Below are positions 7,853-14,861 of a stretch of DNA of 38,395 nt, piece by piece (position 1 is the first letter of the stretch; every line of letters begins with the position of its first letter). The notes below the pieces were generated by a model, which did no database searches, was not told the DNA's origin, and saw nothing but the letters and a program-made list of their open reading frames with translations. A program made the position numbers and the translations under genes. This DNA is from a virus, in the IMG/VR virus record IMGVR_UViG_3300050821_002537, positions 1-38,395 of that record; one strand, given 5' to 3'.

Positions 7853-8877
7853 TATGGTAATGGGCACCCGTGCCAACTAAGCTGCCTCCAAGATGGCGGC
7901 ATATTCCTCTCGACTTCTATGTTGGTAAACGGCTTACCCTTTTGCGGCCCGCGTTCTTTGGCCCATTTCGCCATGCGTGCTAGGCCGTCTTCTAGTGTAA
8001 CTGTTGGCTTATAGCCGAATACGCCCTGACATCTTCTGTGGTCACTTAGCGCGTGCATAACCTCATTGCGTTTGTCTAGGTGGGTTACGGGGAGATTCGT
8101 TCCCATAGCCTGCTGTACCGCTTCCGCAAGTCTATTGACTGAGTAGGGTATATCCGCACCTACGTTAAATGTATTGTTGTACCCAAAGTCGGCAAAGTTA
8201 ACCGAGTTGGCAATAATTGGCGCTACGTCATCTACGTGAGTAAATGCGCGAGTCTGCGTACCATCCCCAAAGATTGTTAGGGGTTCGTGCTTCATGCATT
8301 GATTCATGAATATCCCAACCACGTTGCGGTATGGGTCGGACATGTTTTGTCTCTGGCCGTAGATGTTGTATGGGCGGAAGACGATGTAGTTTAGTCCAAA
8401 CATGCGGTTGGCGGCGTGCAAGTCCAACTCCACTGCGTATTTTGCAATTCCATAACAATCCTCCGGCGTGGGAACGGTAGATTCAAGGAATGGAACTTGG
8501 TTTGTGCCGTAAACGGCGATAGACGAAGTAAACACAAAGCATTTTACCCCGCCATGATTGACTGCCGCGTTTATCAGGTTGATTGAGCCGATCAGGTTGT
8601 TTGTGTAATTGTAACGGCGAATAAAGTGGGACAAGCCCTCAGCCGCGTAAGCCGCGCAATGGTACACGTAGTCGATTTGGTGCGATACGAATATCTCGCC
8701 AAGCACAGACAAATCGTTTATAGAACCGCGCAGCAATGTTGCTTTAGGGTTGACGTTATCCGCAAAGCCGCCAGACAAATCATCTAGTACCAAAACATCG
8801 TGGCCTAGTTCGATCAGGGAATCTACTATGTGGCTTCCGAGAAATCCGGCACCGCCAGTAACAAGTGAGCGAATCAT
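7852..8877 (-). CDS. NAD-dependent nucleotide-sugar epimerase/dehydratase
   Basis: 341 residues of the extended short-chain dehydrogenase family. The NAD-binding motif GGAGFLG is at 8-14, a Ser-rich segment TSSIAVYG near 117, and the catalytic YGIAK (YxxxK) at 142-146. FRPYNIYGQRQ and FTHVDDVA are typical of UDP-glucose/GalNAc 4-epimerases. It would supply an altered nucleotide sugar for the neighbouring transferases. ATG 8877 overlaps the preceding stop (ATGA). Function as a sugar-nucleotide enzyme is very likely; the substrate is not determined. Confidence 0.9.
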   Translation of the reverse strand: MIRSLVTGGAGFLGSHIVDSLIELGHDVLVLDDLSGGFADNVNPKATLLRGSINDLSVLGEIFVSHQIDYVYHCAAYAAEGLSHFIRRYNYTNNLIGSINLINAAVNHGGVKCFVFTSSIAVYGTNQVPFLESTVPTPEDCYGIAKYAVELDLHAANRMFGLNYIVFRPYNIYGQRQNMSDPYRNVVGIFMNQCMKHEPLTIFGDGTQTRAFTHVDDVAPIIANSVNFADFGYNNTFNVGADIPYSVNRLAEAVQQAMGTNLPVTHLDKRNEVMHALSDHRRCQGVFGYKPTVTLEDGLARMAKWAKERGPQKGKPFTNIEVERNMPPSWRQLSWHGCPLP

Positions 8878-10223
8878 TTTTCCACCACTATCACGCCAAA
8901 TCCGAATTCTCCGGGTAATTCAAAATGAGTTAACCCCATAACGAATTTCCTGTACTCCTCGCCAACTTCTCGACTAGGAAAATCGCCGCCGCACGTTTCA
9001 GATGTTTGTTTTGCCTCAATGTCGTGGCACATAATAATTCCTCCATGTTTGACCCAACGATAACAGTTGTTTAGGTCGGCCAAGAAACCAGTCTTGGTGT
9101 GATCCCCATCTATTAACGCCGCATCGAATTCGTTGTCTGGGAATATCGCCTTCTTGCTATCGTTGTGCTCAAAGGTCCAGCGTGGATGTGTCCATAGTTT
9201 GGAACAATCGTTTTGGTCTATCGAGTGGAGATGCCCGCCATTCTCCTCTAACCCCAAAAGCATTGCGCTTGTGCTAGCCCCGTCGCGAACACCTATTTCC
9301 AGCATCCGTCCACGCGAATTCTTGCGTAGCCATGGCAAATATTCTTTCATGTCGCCTTCGCGGCAACCCTTTTCGTAACGCTCAAGGATGGGATTTCTGG
9401 CTGGTAGGTGTTCTAACGCGGCGGCTACGGTAGCAATATAATCTTGTTCTTTTATGGCCTTCAGTGCGGTTTCGCCCATATTCCGCCGCCAACCATCGTT
9501 GTCCAAGAGGTTGTGTACGAAGCGAACGATGTTCTCGTAAGAACAGTAAACAATGGAGTGCTCCAGCCATGGGTAGTCGGACTTATCGGCGCTGAATTCG
9601 CTAAGAATACATTTCGAGTTAGCCATCCAAAAAGATAGCCGTTGAATATTGGTGAGGTTGCGCCCGTCGTGCTGAATGTTAAGGCATATCTTGGATGATG
9701 CTATGGCTTGGTCGCGAGCGCCACCATAACATGAATCAAACACGGCTACTTTTAATCCCGATTTGCGCAATTCTTCTAAGATTGCTTTGCGGCGTGGAGT
9801 TATCCATCCAGAAAAGAAAACGTCCCACACTTCTTCCGTGCGCGGTATTTTTGTCAGATTCGGGGTGTATCCGAATGGAACGTGCTGACAGTCGTAGCCT
9901 AGTCGTTTCCATTCGTTGTAGTTTTGCTTATTGTAATCCCAAACCGTTTTGCCTTTGGCGAGGCGCATTATATTTTCCCATGATGCATGTGCCGCGCCTT
10001 GCTCTAAATTGTAGATGATTACATTGTCCGGCAATGTTTGTTCTTTGGAAAGCAATTCCGCGCCGAATAAGATGTTCATTCCGTCTGGCGAAAAAGTGTT
10101 CTCGCAGATAACCACTTGGTTACCAAGCGAGGAAAGCGCCCAAGACAACGAATCAATGATTTCGTTAAATCCGTCGCTATGCAAAAAACTTGGAGGCTTA
10201 ATCCTTGTAATGTGGAATTTCAT
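8874..10223 (-). CDS. Glycosyltransferase-methyltransferase fusion protein
   Basis: About 449 residues from ATG 10223 (MKFHITRIKPPSFLHSDGFN); TTG 10250 is the other in-frame start. The first ~280 residues look like a CgeB/GT-B transferase (VFFSGWITPRRKAILEELRK, CLNIQHDGRNLTNIQRL, then the C-terminal domain). The last ~150 form a class I methyltransferase: GRMLEIGVRDGASTSAML (motif I) and FDAALIDGDHTKTGF. One polypeptide could thus add a sugar and methylate a product. The methyltransferase half resembles the separate protein at 3908-4519. Strong evidence for both domains, none for the substrate. Confidence 0.8.
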   Translation of the reverse strand: MKFHITRIKPPSFLHSDGFNEIIDSLSWALSSLGNQVVICENTFSPDGMNILFGAELLSKEQTLPDNVIIYNLEQGAAHASWENIMRLAKGKTVWDYNKQNYNEWKRLGYDCQHVPFGYTPNLTKIPRTEEVWDVFFSGWITPRRKAILEELRKSGLKVAVFDSCYGGARDQAIASSKICLNIQHDGRNLTNIQRLSFWMANSKCILSEFSADKSDYPWLEHSIVYCSYENIVRFVHNLLDNDGWRRNMGETALKAIKEQDYIATVAAALEHLPARNPILERYEKGCREGDMKEYLPWLRKNSRGRMLEIGVRDGASTSAMLLGLEENGGHLHSIDQNDCSKLWTHPRWTFEHNDSKKAIFPDNEFDAALIDGDHTKTGFLADLNNCYRWVKHGGIIMCHDIEAKQTSETCGGDFPSREVGEEYRKFVMGLTHFELPGEFGFGVIVVEK

Positions 10224-10230
10224 GGAAGGA

Positions 10231-10863
10231 TTATATCCTGAAACCAGCAACGTTTAAATGCCAATGTTTGGCTCTGGTATCAGAAAAATGAACATCCCCA
10301 AAAACCTGTAAGACTTGTTGCCAAGTTATTGCGCTGAATTTTAACAATCTAACCAAGCAAGTTCGCCAGCCATAGTCAACTCGCACCGGCAGATCGGCGG
10401 CGTCTGTGTGGATGATGCTAAATTCACTAATCCATCCTTTTTTAAAACTGGCGTTGGTATATTCCCTCTTCCCATTGCGGACCAAATAGAACGCTGCGCA
10501 ACCATTGACCGCCTTGCTATCCTCAACAATTAAATCTGGATTTAGCTTTTGGACGCGCCGCACAAACTCAGAAGAATGCAGCAATTTTCCCATCTGGCGT
10601 TCTTTGTTTTTGAAGTCAGATTGATCTTCGTAGCGCTGATCGTTGATTTGTTTGTCGGTCTGCTCCCACATTTGCAAAAGATGCTCACGGTCGCCAGCGG
10701 GTAGTAGATTCTCACGGTGCAGCGGCTCCACATACGGAGCCTTCATCCAAGTGTAGCAATCAGGCTGGAACCTTTCTTCTGGCTTAGGTAGGGGGGTGTA
10801 TGTATCCGCTAGTTTAATTCCAGAACTACGTTTAACGTACTTATTCGCCAATATGGGATTCAT
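10231..10863 (-). CDS. Conserved-looking unknown protein
   Basis: 210 residues starting at ATG 10863, with a 23-nt overlap to the histidine phosphatase end. The N-terminal half is charged and helical (DREHLLQMWEQTDKQINDQR), the rest mixed (SKAVNGCAAFYLVRNGKREY, SIIHTDAADLPVRVDYGWRT). No domain recognised. It separates the phosphatase from the glycan cassette. Confidence 0.7.
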   Translation of the reverse strand: MNPILANKYVKRSSGIKLADTYTPLPKPEERFQPDCYTWMKAPYVEPLHRENLLPAGDREHLLQMWEQTDKQINDQRYEDQSDFKNKERQMGKLLHSSEFVRRVQKLNPDLIVEDSKAVNGCAAFYLVRNGKREYTNASFKKGWISEFSIIHTDAADLPVRVDYGWRTCLVRLLKFSAITWQQVLQVFGDVHFSDTRAKHWHLNVAGFRI

Positions 10864-11545
10864 CCAATACTTTAGGTTTAAAACCGTCGCGGGTTAACTG
10901 GATTTCTACGATGCCACCGGGGCCAACGGGAATGGAGTGGTAGCTTTGGTCGATCTTCTCGCCAAGGTATTCAAAAATGACTTGGATAAAGCTTCCATGG
11001 GTAACCATAACCCACGGCAAACCAGACATGGAACGCGATAGATATTTGTTAAACGATTCTTCGCATTCCGCGCTAAACTCCGCGTAAGACTCGCCGCCTA
11101 CCGGAAGTTTTTCTGGATGATTTTTAAGGTCTAAAATCTGTTCGTCTACTTCATCTATTGGTTCGCCTTCTATTTCGGCTCCAAGGTGCCAAGATCGTAG
11201 GTACGGGTCCATCTGTAATTCTTTGTCTTTTTCTAACGCAATCGGTAGGGCCGTTTCCTTGGTCCGCGACATATCATCCGTAACTACTCCGCCAATTTCA
11301 ATGTCACTGAAAAACTTGGCTACCTTTTTAGCGTCCTCTTTGCCTTGCTCGTCTAGCGATTGGTTGGATAATCCGCGTACCAACTTTTGCTTGTCTTGTT
11401 TAATCTCGCAGTGGCGCACAATATACATAACCGTCCGACCAAGTTTGGACAGAACCGAACTAGGCGAATAGGAATTCAGTACATCACTAGACGTAGACGG
11501 CGAATCCCATTCTGGCATTAGTAAACTGGCAGGGGAATAACTCAC
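10841..11545 (-). CDS. Histidine-phosphatase-superfamily protein
   Basis: 234 residues. After a 38-residue low-complexity leader, MYIVRHCEIKQ at 40-50 is the phosphatase RHG-type motif, but the usual Gly is Cys (RHC). The family's later residues are visible: SRTKETA near 100, GGESYAEF, and WVMVTHGSF with the second catalytic His. Members remove or transfer phosphate from small molecules, sugars or proteins. It may act on sugar phosphates made by the neighbouring cassette; that link is inference. GTG 11545 is the start, but translation could begin nearer the domain. Confidence 0.8.
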   Translation of the reverse strand: MSYSPASLLMPEWDSPSTSSDVLNSYSPSSVLSKLGRTVMYIVRHCEIKQDKQKLVRGLSNQSLDEQGKEDAKKVAKFFSDIEIGGVVTDDMSRTKETALPIALEKDKELQMDPYLRSWHLGAEIEGEPIDEVDEQILDLKNHPEKLPVGGESYAEFSAECEESFNKYLSRSMSGLPWVMVTHGSFIQVIFEYLGEKIDQSYHSIPVGPGGIVEIQLTRDGFKPKVLDESHIGE

Positions 11546-11563
11546 TGAAATAGATTACCAAAC

Positions 11564-11665
11564 TTAGTAGAAATCGGAACAACTAAGGAAAAAGTGGCAG
11601 ACTGGGCAAATCATTTTACAGCGCGATTGCTCAAGTGCGGAACCGCATTGCGGACAATTATTTAT
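11564..11665 (-). CDS. Possible 33-residue double zinc-ribbon microprotein (non-standard start)
   Basis: A frame of 33 codons holds CPQCG, then CKMICPVC, then a further Cys, which is a tight zinc-ribbon pattern unlikely by chance. No ATG, GTG or TTG precedes the first CxxC; GGGAG lies 7 nt before an ATA at 11665-11663, and an internal ATG exists but cuts off the first pair. It overlaps the end of the 11662-12069 gene. Could be a rare ATA-start gene, a frameshifted extension of that gene, or an eroded gene. Confidence 0.4.
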   Translation of the reverse strand: MNNCPQCGSALEQSRCKMICPVCHFFLSCSDFY

Positions 11666-12069
11666 GCCGATTCTCCCGATTGCGCCAATGAATCCAATAC
11701 GCTATTCGCTTCTTGTAATTCTTTGGCAGCCTCAGCTTTAAATTTCTGAGCTTTCTGTTCGGCCAGTTCTGCCATGGTATTAAGGATTGTTTCCATGTGC
11801 CGATTAAGCGCCCCAACAAGAAATTCTTGCGCATGCACGCCGCCAACCGAGGTCATCGAGCTACACGAAGAACTGCCGTAATAACCGGTATAACAAGACA
11901 GGCCAACCTTAACCGCGAATACCGAGAAATCGGAACCAAGACTAAATTTTAGATCATGCTTATCGCAGCGCGAATCCTTGATTGCTTCGCGATAATTAGG
12001 AACAATGCCGCGCAGGCGCTTGGCGGTATCGAGCAAAGCCTTAATCTCTTCAAACTTTTCCATTTTCAT
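11662..12069 (-). CDS. Unknown protein, helical with Gly/Ser-rich centre
   Basis: 135 residues with helical ends ([18 protein letters not shown] and [19 protein letters not shown], a likely coiled coil) and a central [14 protein letters not shown] segment. AGGAG lies 13 nt upstream of ATG 12069. No family recognised. It sits between the mobile LAGLIDADG gene and the histidine phosphatase. Confidence 0.65.
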   Translation of the reverse strand: MKMEKFEEIKALLDTAKRLRGIVPNYREAIKDSRCDKHDLKFSLGSDFSVFAVKVGLSCYTGYYGSSSCSSMTSVGGVHAQEFLVGALNRHMETILNTMAELAEQKAQKFKAEAAKELQEANSVLDSLAQSGESA

Positions 12070-12123
12070 GTTTAATTTTCCACTCCTCTAGATATTGGAT
12101 GGAACTCTCTAGCGTTTGGATGT

Positions 12124-12699
12124 TTAGCCTCGTAATATTTTTGTTTCTTCGGTAACTATGCCGGTTAAGTCTATGTAATTTCCCTTGGTGTCTAATTTAA
12201 ATTTGCGGCGCGGTAGTGGTTTTGTTTCCTTGATAAATCCAACCCTATATTGCGGTCCTTTGTCGTTTAACTTTCTTGATTCTTGGTACATCTGCTCACG
12301 AAGTTCTGGGTTTCTGGTTCTTACCGGCAGCGCCAGATATTTAAGCGCAAGATCAACCAACTCCTGTTTGCCTTCAATGAACGGCTTAATGCCAAGAAGA
12401 AAGCCGCGCTGTTTTTCCTTGCCGGTAATAAACCACTTACCAGAGCGTTTCCAAGCTTCGCCCTTGGTTTCAAAAATCTTGCGGCTATCCCCAGAAGTGT
12501 TTCCCTCTGGAACGTTTTTGGCGAAGAATTCCAAAATTCTTGGATGTGTGTTTGTTACGTTGAGATTGAGGGCATATTGAGTGTAGGCCCGCTTGTCGCC
12601 ATCGTGGAAAGCATCACAACGGGCAATACCAATATGCCCTTCGCCGTCCATGTAAGCGCCCAATCTTGCCCATGTAATTTCGCTAATATTTTCAAACAT
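12124..12699 (-). CDS. Free-standing LAGLIDADG homing endonuclease
   Basis: 191 residues. The single LAGLIDADG motif is LGAYMDGEGHIGIA at about 13-26, with the catalytic acidic residue in DGEGH; a second conserved helix-strand (RGFLLGIKPFIEGKQELVD) lies near 98. Single-motif members act as homodimers that cut long asymmetric DNA sites. It follows directly after the terminator of the intron-bearing capsid gene, exactly where an endonuclease targeting that gene would be selected. The intron-encoded relative at 14118-14630 shares the motif family but is clearly divergent. Confidence 0.9.
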   Translation of the reverse strand: MFENISEITWARLGAYMDGEGHIGIARCDAFHDGDKRAYTQYALNLNVTNTHPRILEFFAKNVPEGNTSGDSRKIFETKGEAWKRSGKWFITGKEKQRGFLLGIKPFIEGKQELVDLALKYLALPVRTRNPELREQMYQESRKLNDKGPQYRVGFIKETKPLPRRKFKLDTKGNYIDLTGIVTEETKILRG

Positions 12700-12725
12700 G
12701 TCCCAATTCTACAGTATCTCTCCCA

Positions 12726-12731
12726 ATTATA
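12726..12731 (-). promoter_or_regulatory. Candidate -10 box for the LAGLIDADG gene
   Basis: A perfect TATAAT (minus strand) lies 26 nt before ATG 12699 and just after the capsid terminator. The -35 is weak at 17-nt spacing. A transcript from here would separate expression of the endonuclease from the capsid operon. Confidence 0.4.
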
Positions 12732-12740
12732 CAAGCGCAA

Positions 12741-12768
12741 AAGAAAACACCCCAGATTTCTCTGGGGT
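12741..12768 (-). terminator. Rho-independent terminator of the capsid gene
   Basis: Read on the minus strand: ACCCCAGA, GAAA loop, TCTGGGGT, then G and TTTTCTTTT. An 8-bp perfect stem with a GNRA-type loop and a U tract. It follows the spliced capsid stop codon (12789) by about 20 nt, which supports that stop as the true gene end. Confidence 0.85.
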
Positions 12769-12788
12769 GGGTAAGTTGTTGAAAACAA

Positions 12789-14856
12789 TCAGGATATACT
12801 CGCTTCCGCTTTAATACCTTTGTTATCAAAGACTTACAAGTCTTTGAGCTAGTTCGTTTCCGTCTAGCTCTGCGTATCGCTACGCAGTGCGGACTGACTC
12901 TTTACCCGGCGAGGGGTAATGCCCATACAGTCTCTACGCCTTCCATGTTTCCATGGCTTGGTTCGGCATTGTCTCCAATTGGAGAGTTCCACCGACTTTG
13001 AGCATTTTTCATCTTCAGGTCGCCCTGAAGCGGGCCTATTTGATTAAGCCTAAAACGGGGGTGCAAGGCTGCTGATTGAGGGACCCTCATGGCCGCATAC
13101 TTAAAGTTATAGGCACATGAAGCCCCTACAACTCTAGCAGGATCGGCAACAGACGGTTCCCAGTTTCTTCGCTTTGTTACGCGATTGCTCGCGGTTAGGT
13201 CGTTTCCGCCTAACTCTACATGTCGCCATGCAGGCCGGACTATATCTTCTCCGTTGTCTAGAGTCTCGCGTGTAGTCTCTACGGACTCGCCGCTTTCGCG
13301 GATTGCCTCGGTATTGTCCACTTGGGATGTCCACCGATATAGCGAGATTTTATAATCGCAAGTCATGCTGCTTTCACGATTAGCTGATAGTTACGTTGCT
13401 CTGGGATTTCTGTAGCTCCAAGAGAAACGCTAAATACAGCGTCTTGTCCGACAACATAGGTTCCGTAGCCGGTTTTGGTGCCGGATGGGAAGGCTGCGAA
13501 AGTTGATGCAGTGGTAGTCTCAATGAAACGAGCACCCGCAACATCAATTACTCGATAGCCCTGTACGCCGCGCATCAATTCCTCGCTGCCTTCTTTGTGG
13601 TATTTCAAAATGTCAATAACGCCACCGGCGGTATTATCATTTAGTAAATCAAAGGCGGCAAAGGGGTGAATGATCCCGGCGAACAACCCATCCGTCTGCG
13701 GTCTAACGTCTGCGCCACGAAGGCTCATAACGGCCTGACGTGTCAACGAAGCGCTAAGGAATTCGTTGTCGGTACAGGAAATTACGATGGTGGAATCGGC
13801 GGTAGCCTCAGCTTCAAACTCGGTACGGGCTAGGGTGTTTGCTGTTAGAGCAGCACGGTAGCCCATCTCGGCAGCGGTATTTTCGACGATAGGATCAATT
13901 GCGGTTTCAACGAGAATGTCAGAGAACGAAGCGAAGTCAAAATATTGGTTGACAGCGACGTTTCTGATAGAAGTCGTTGGGTTGATACCAGTTCCAACGG
14001 TACCTTCGGTACCGGGAGTGGTATTAGCCGCAAATAGATCGTAACCGTACAACTGAATAACGCGACCGTTACGGTCTGGAAGCTTACGACGGCTGGTTAC
14101 GGCCACGAACGGGAGATTCAGTTAATCCCAACGGTTTCCCGATGGGCTGGACTATATCTTCCAAGACTTCTAATCTCGGCCAAGCTCTTAGTCTCTGAGG
14201 ACTCGCCAAATCGTTCCTTCTCTGCCACGATAGCTAAATCTTCTTCGGTATATCGCCTCGCCTCGTTACCGCCTTTCGTATATTTCATACGATTGACGAT
14301 AAACCTGCGAAGGATCGCCGCTTCTGCTATCTTGCGACCTATTAGATTCTTTTCTACTAGGTCAAGGAGTTTGAGCATGTCTTCGTGGTGATGAACTACT
14401 ACTTGGAAACATCCATTGGAGTTTTCGCGGATATGGTTTCTTATTCCGTTCTCGTCTTGAATGTTTACCACGTACCAGATTAAAGCTGGATCGCTATTAC
14501 TGAATCCAATCTCTGATCTGAGTTCAAATTTGCCATTTTTTCTTGGATTTCTCCAAAGACTAAAATGGCCCTCACCACTATACAAACCGCCCAACATAAT
14601 TCGGATTGCCTGCTGATTGTCTAATTCCACAGATTTTCCCTTTTTAGGACTGTAGACTCTAAAGATGTTCCAGCATACCGCTTGGTTTATATTAAGGCCA
14701 ATTCCTGTTCGGTTCAAGCCTTAAGATTCTCGACTGCGACCCGCAAAACGTGGGTCAAGAATCAATCTACGACCGGGTCAATTAATCGTAGTAAATGCTA
14801 GCTAAATGCGTTAGTCCTGCTGTAGTCGTTAAAACTGAAGCTGGCTGATACGACAT
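12789..14856 (-). CDS. Major capsid protein (N4-gp56 type), gene split into five exons
   Basis: Spliced exons (minus): 14856-14785, 14743-14717, 14118-13376, 13169-13079, 12806-12789, giving 951 nt, 316 residues. ATG 14856 has AGGTG 6 nt upstream. The joined N-terminus runs …ASIYYD|RVAVENLKA|NLPFVAV…RRKLPDRNG, and aligns gap-free with my memory of the N4-gp56 family pattern (YYD-x-V, then R-x-LP and NG). The core …NVAVNQYFDFASFSDILVET… is typical of that family. The end reads …LIV|RNWEPSVADP…AMRVP|EASIS. It builds the capsid shell. The final exon join (U-A at the splice site) is the least certain; the 41-nt gap between exons 1 and 2 is unexplained by a standard intron. Confidence 0.8.
12807..13078 (-). 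ncRNA. Group I intron 4 of the capsid gene (272 nt, ORF-less)
   Basis: Core elements: GTAGAGACTG and, at 12891-12902, AAGAGTCAGTCC, giving the P7 pairing ACTG/CAGT. The 3' part has three clean hairpins, one with loop GACGGAAACGAA shared with intron 3, then TAACAAAG near the end. The guide at 13023-13032 (CGCTTCAGGG) matches CCCT|GAAGCG, ten of ten. It pairs U with A at the splice site instead of the usual U-G wobble, so the 5' site is less certain than in the other introns; the reading frame is kept. Confidence 0.75.
13170..13375 (-). ncRNA. Group I intron 3 of the capsid gene (206 nt, ORF-less)
   Basis: The R element GTAGAGACTACACG and S element AAGATATAGTCC (13237-13248) give P7 pairing ACTA/TAGT. 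The guide CTTGCGATTA (13353-13362) pairs with TAATCGT|AAG, ten positions with the expected U-G wobble at the 5' site; P1 is 7 bp and P10 is 3 bp. The intron ends …TAACAAAGCG. The join restores LIV|RNWEP, matching FIIRDWEP in the 2489-3088 protein. Small size with no ORF suggests a self-sufficient ribozyme. Confidence 0.9.
13376..14118 (-). CDS. Major capsid protein, main exon (exon 3)
   Basis: 743 nt encoding residues 34-280 and two bases of codon 281. As an isolated frame it appears to begin at GTG 14106 and to read past 13376 to a chance TGA at 13363, but both ends lie at intron borders: AATCTC (first exon bases) follows an intron-final G, and ATCGT ends the exon opposite its guide. An annotation treating 13363-14106 as a whole gene would miss both termini of the capsid protein. 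Confidence 0.85.
14118..14630 (-). CDS. Intron-encoded LAGLIDADG homing endonuclease
   Basis: 170 residues from GTG 14630, which has AAGGG 7 nt upstream; a TTG at 14717 would start inside the exon with no ribosome site. The motif is LGGLYSGEGHFSLWR near residues 13-27. Such proteins cut intronless alleles to spread the intron, and some act as splicing maturases. The C-terminal ~35 residues are encoded by the intron core itself, so this end is constrained by RNA structure. The TGA stop uses the last two intron bases plus the first exon base. Confidence 0.88.
   Translation of the reverse strand: MELDNQQAIRIMLGGLYSGEGHFSLWRNPRKNGKFELRSEIGFSNSDPALIWYVVNIQDENGIRNHIRENSNGCFQVVVHHHEDMLKLLDLVEKNLIGRKIAEAAILRRFIVNRMKYTKGGNEARRYTEEDLAIVAEKERFGESSETKSLAEIRSLGRYSPAHRETVGIN
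14119..14716 (-). ncRNA. Group I intron 2 of the capsid gene (598 nt, carries LAGLIDADG ORF)
   Basis: R element CAGAGACTAAGAGC and S element AAGATATAGTCC (14149-14160) are present, followed by a P9-like hairpin CCCATCGGGAAACCGTTGGG. The guide ATTGGCCTTAA (14692-14702) pairs with TTAAGGCT|AAT: P1 of 8 bp with U-G wobble, P10 of 3 bp. The intron ends in ACTG. The endonuclease reading frame runs through the catalytic core, and its stop codon straddles the 3' splice site. Confidence 0.92.
14744..14784 (-). other. 41-nt intervening element in the capsid gene (guide-only mini-intron)
   Basis: Between exon 1 (ending GAT) and exon 2 (starting CGG) lie 41 nt that begin with in-frame TAA, have stops in all three frames and shift the frame. 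At 14767-14779 it holds GACCCGGTCGTAG, which pairs over all 13 positions with the joined exons CTACGAT|CGGGTC, with a U-G wobble exactly at the 5' splice site (P1 7 bp, P10 6 bp). It ends in G. These are group I splice-guide features, but there is no room for P3-P8. A second GACCC copy can fold with the exon-2 edge. It may be a deletion remnant, a trans-served intron or an assembly loss. Confidence 0.7.
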
Positions 14857-14861
14857 TTAGT

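Noticed and set aside
12902-13366. A 154-codon open frame across introns 3-4 and exon 4 that looks like a gene
   Set aside because: Its only protein-like part is exon 4 of the capsid gene; the rest is intron RNA containing the R/S core elements and P9 hairpins.
14744-14784. Translational bypassing (T4 gene 60 type) over the 41-nt gap
   Set aside because: A stop does follow the take-off codon GAT, but no GAT/GAC landing codon lies in the frame just before CGG, while the group I guide match is exact.
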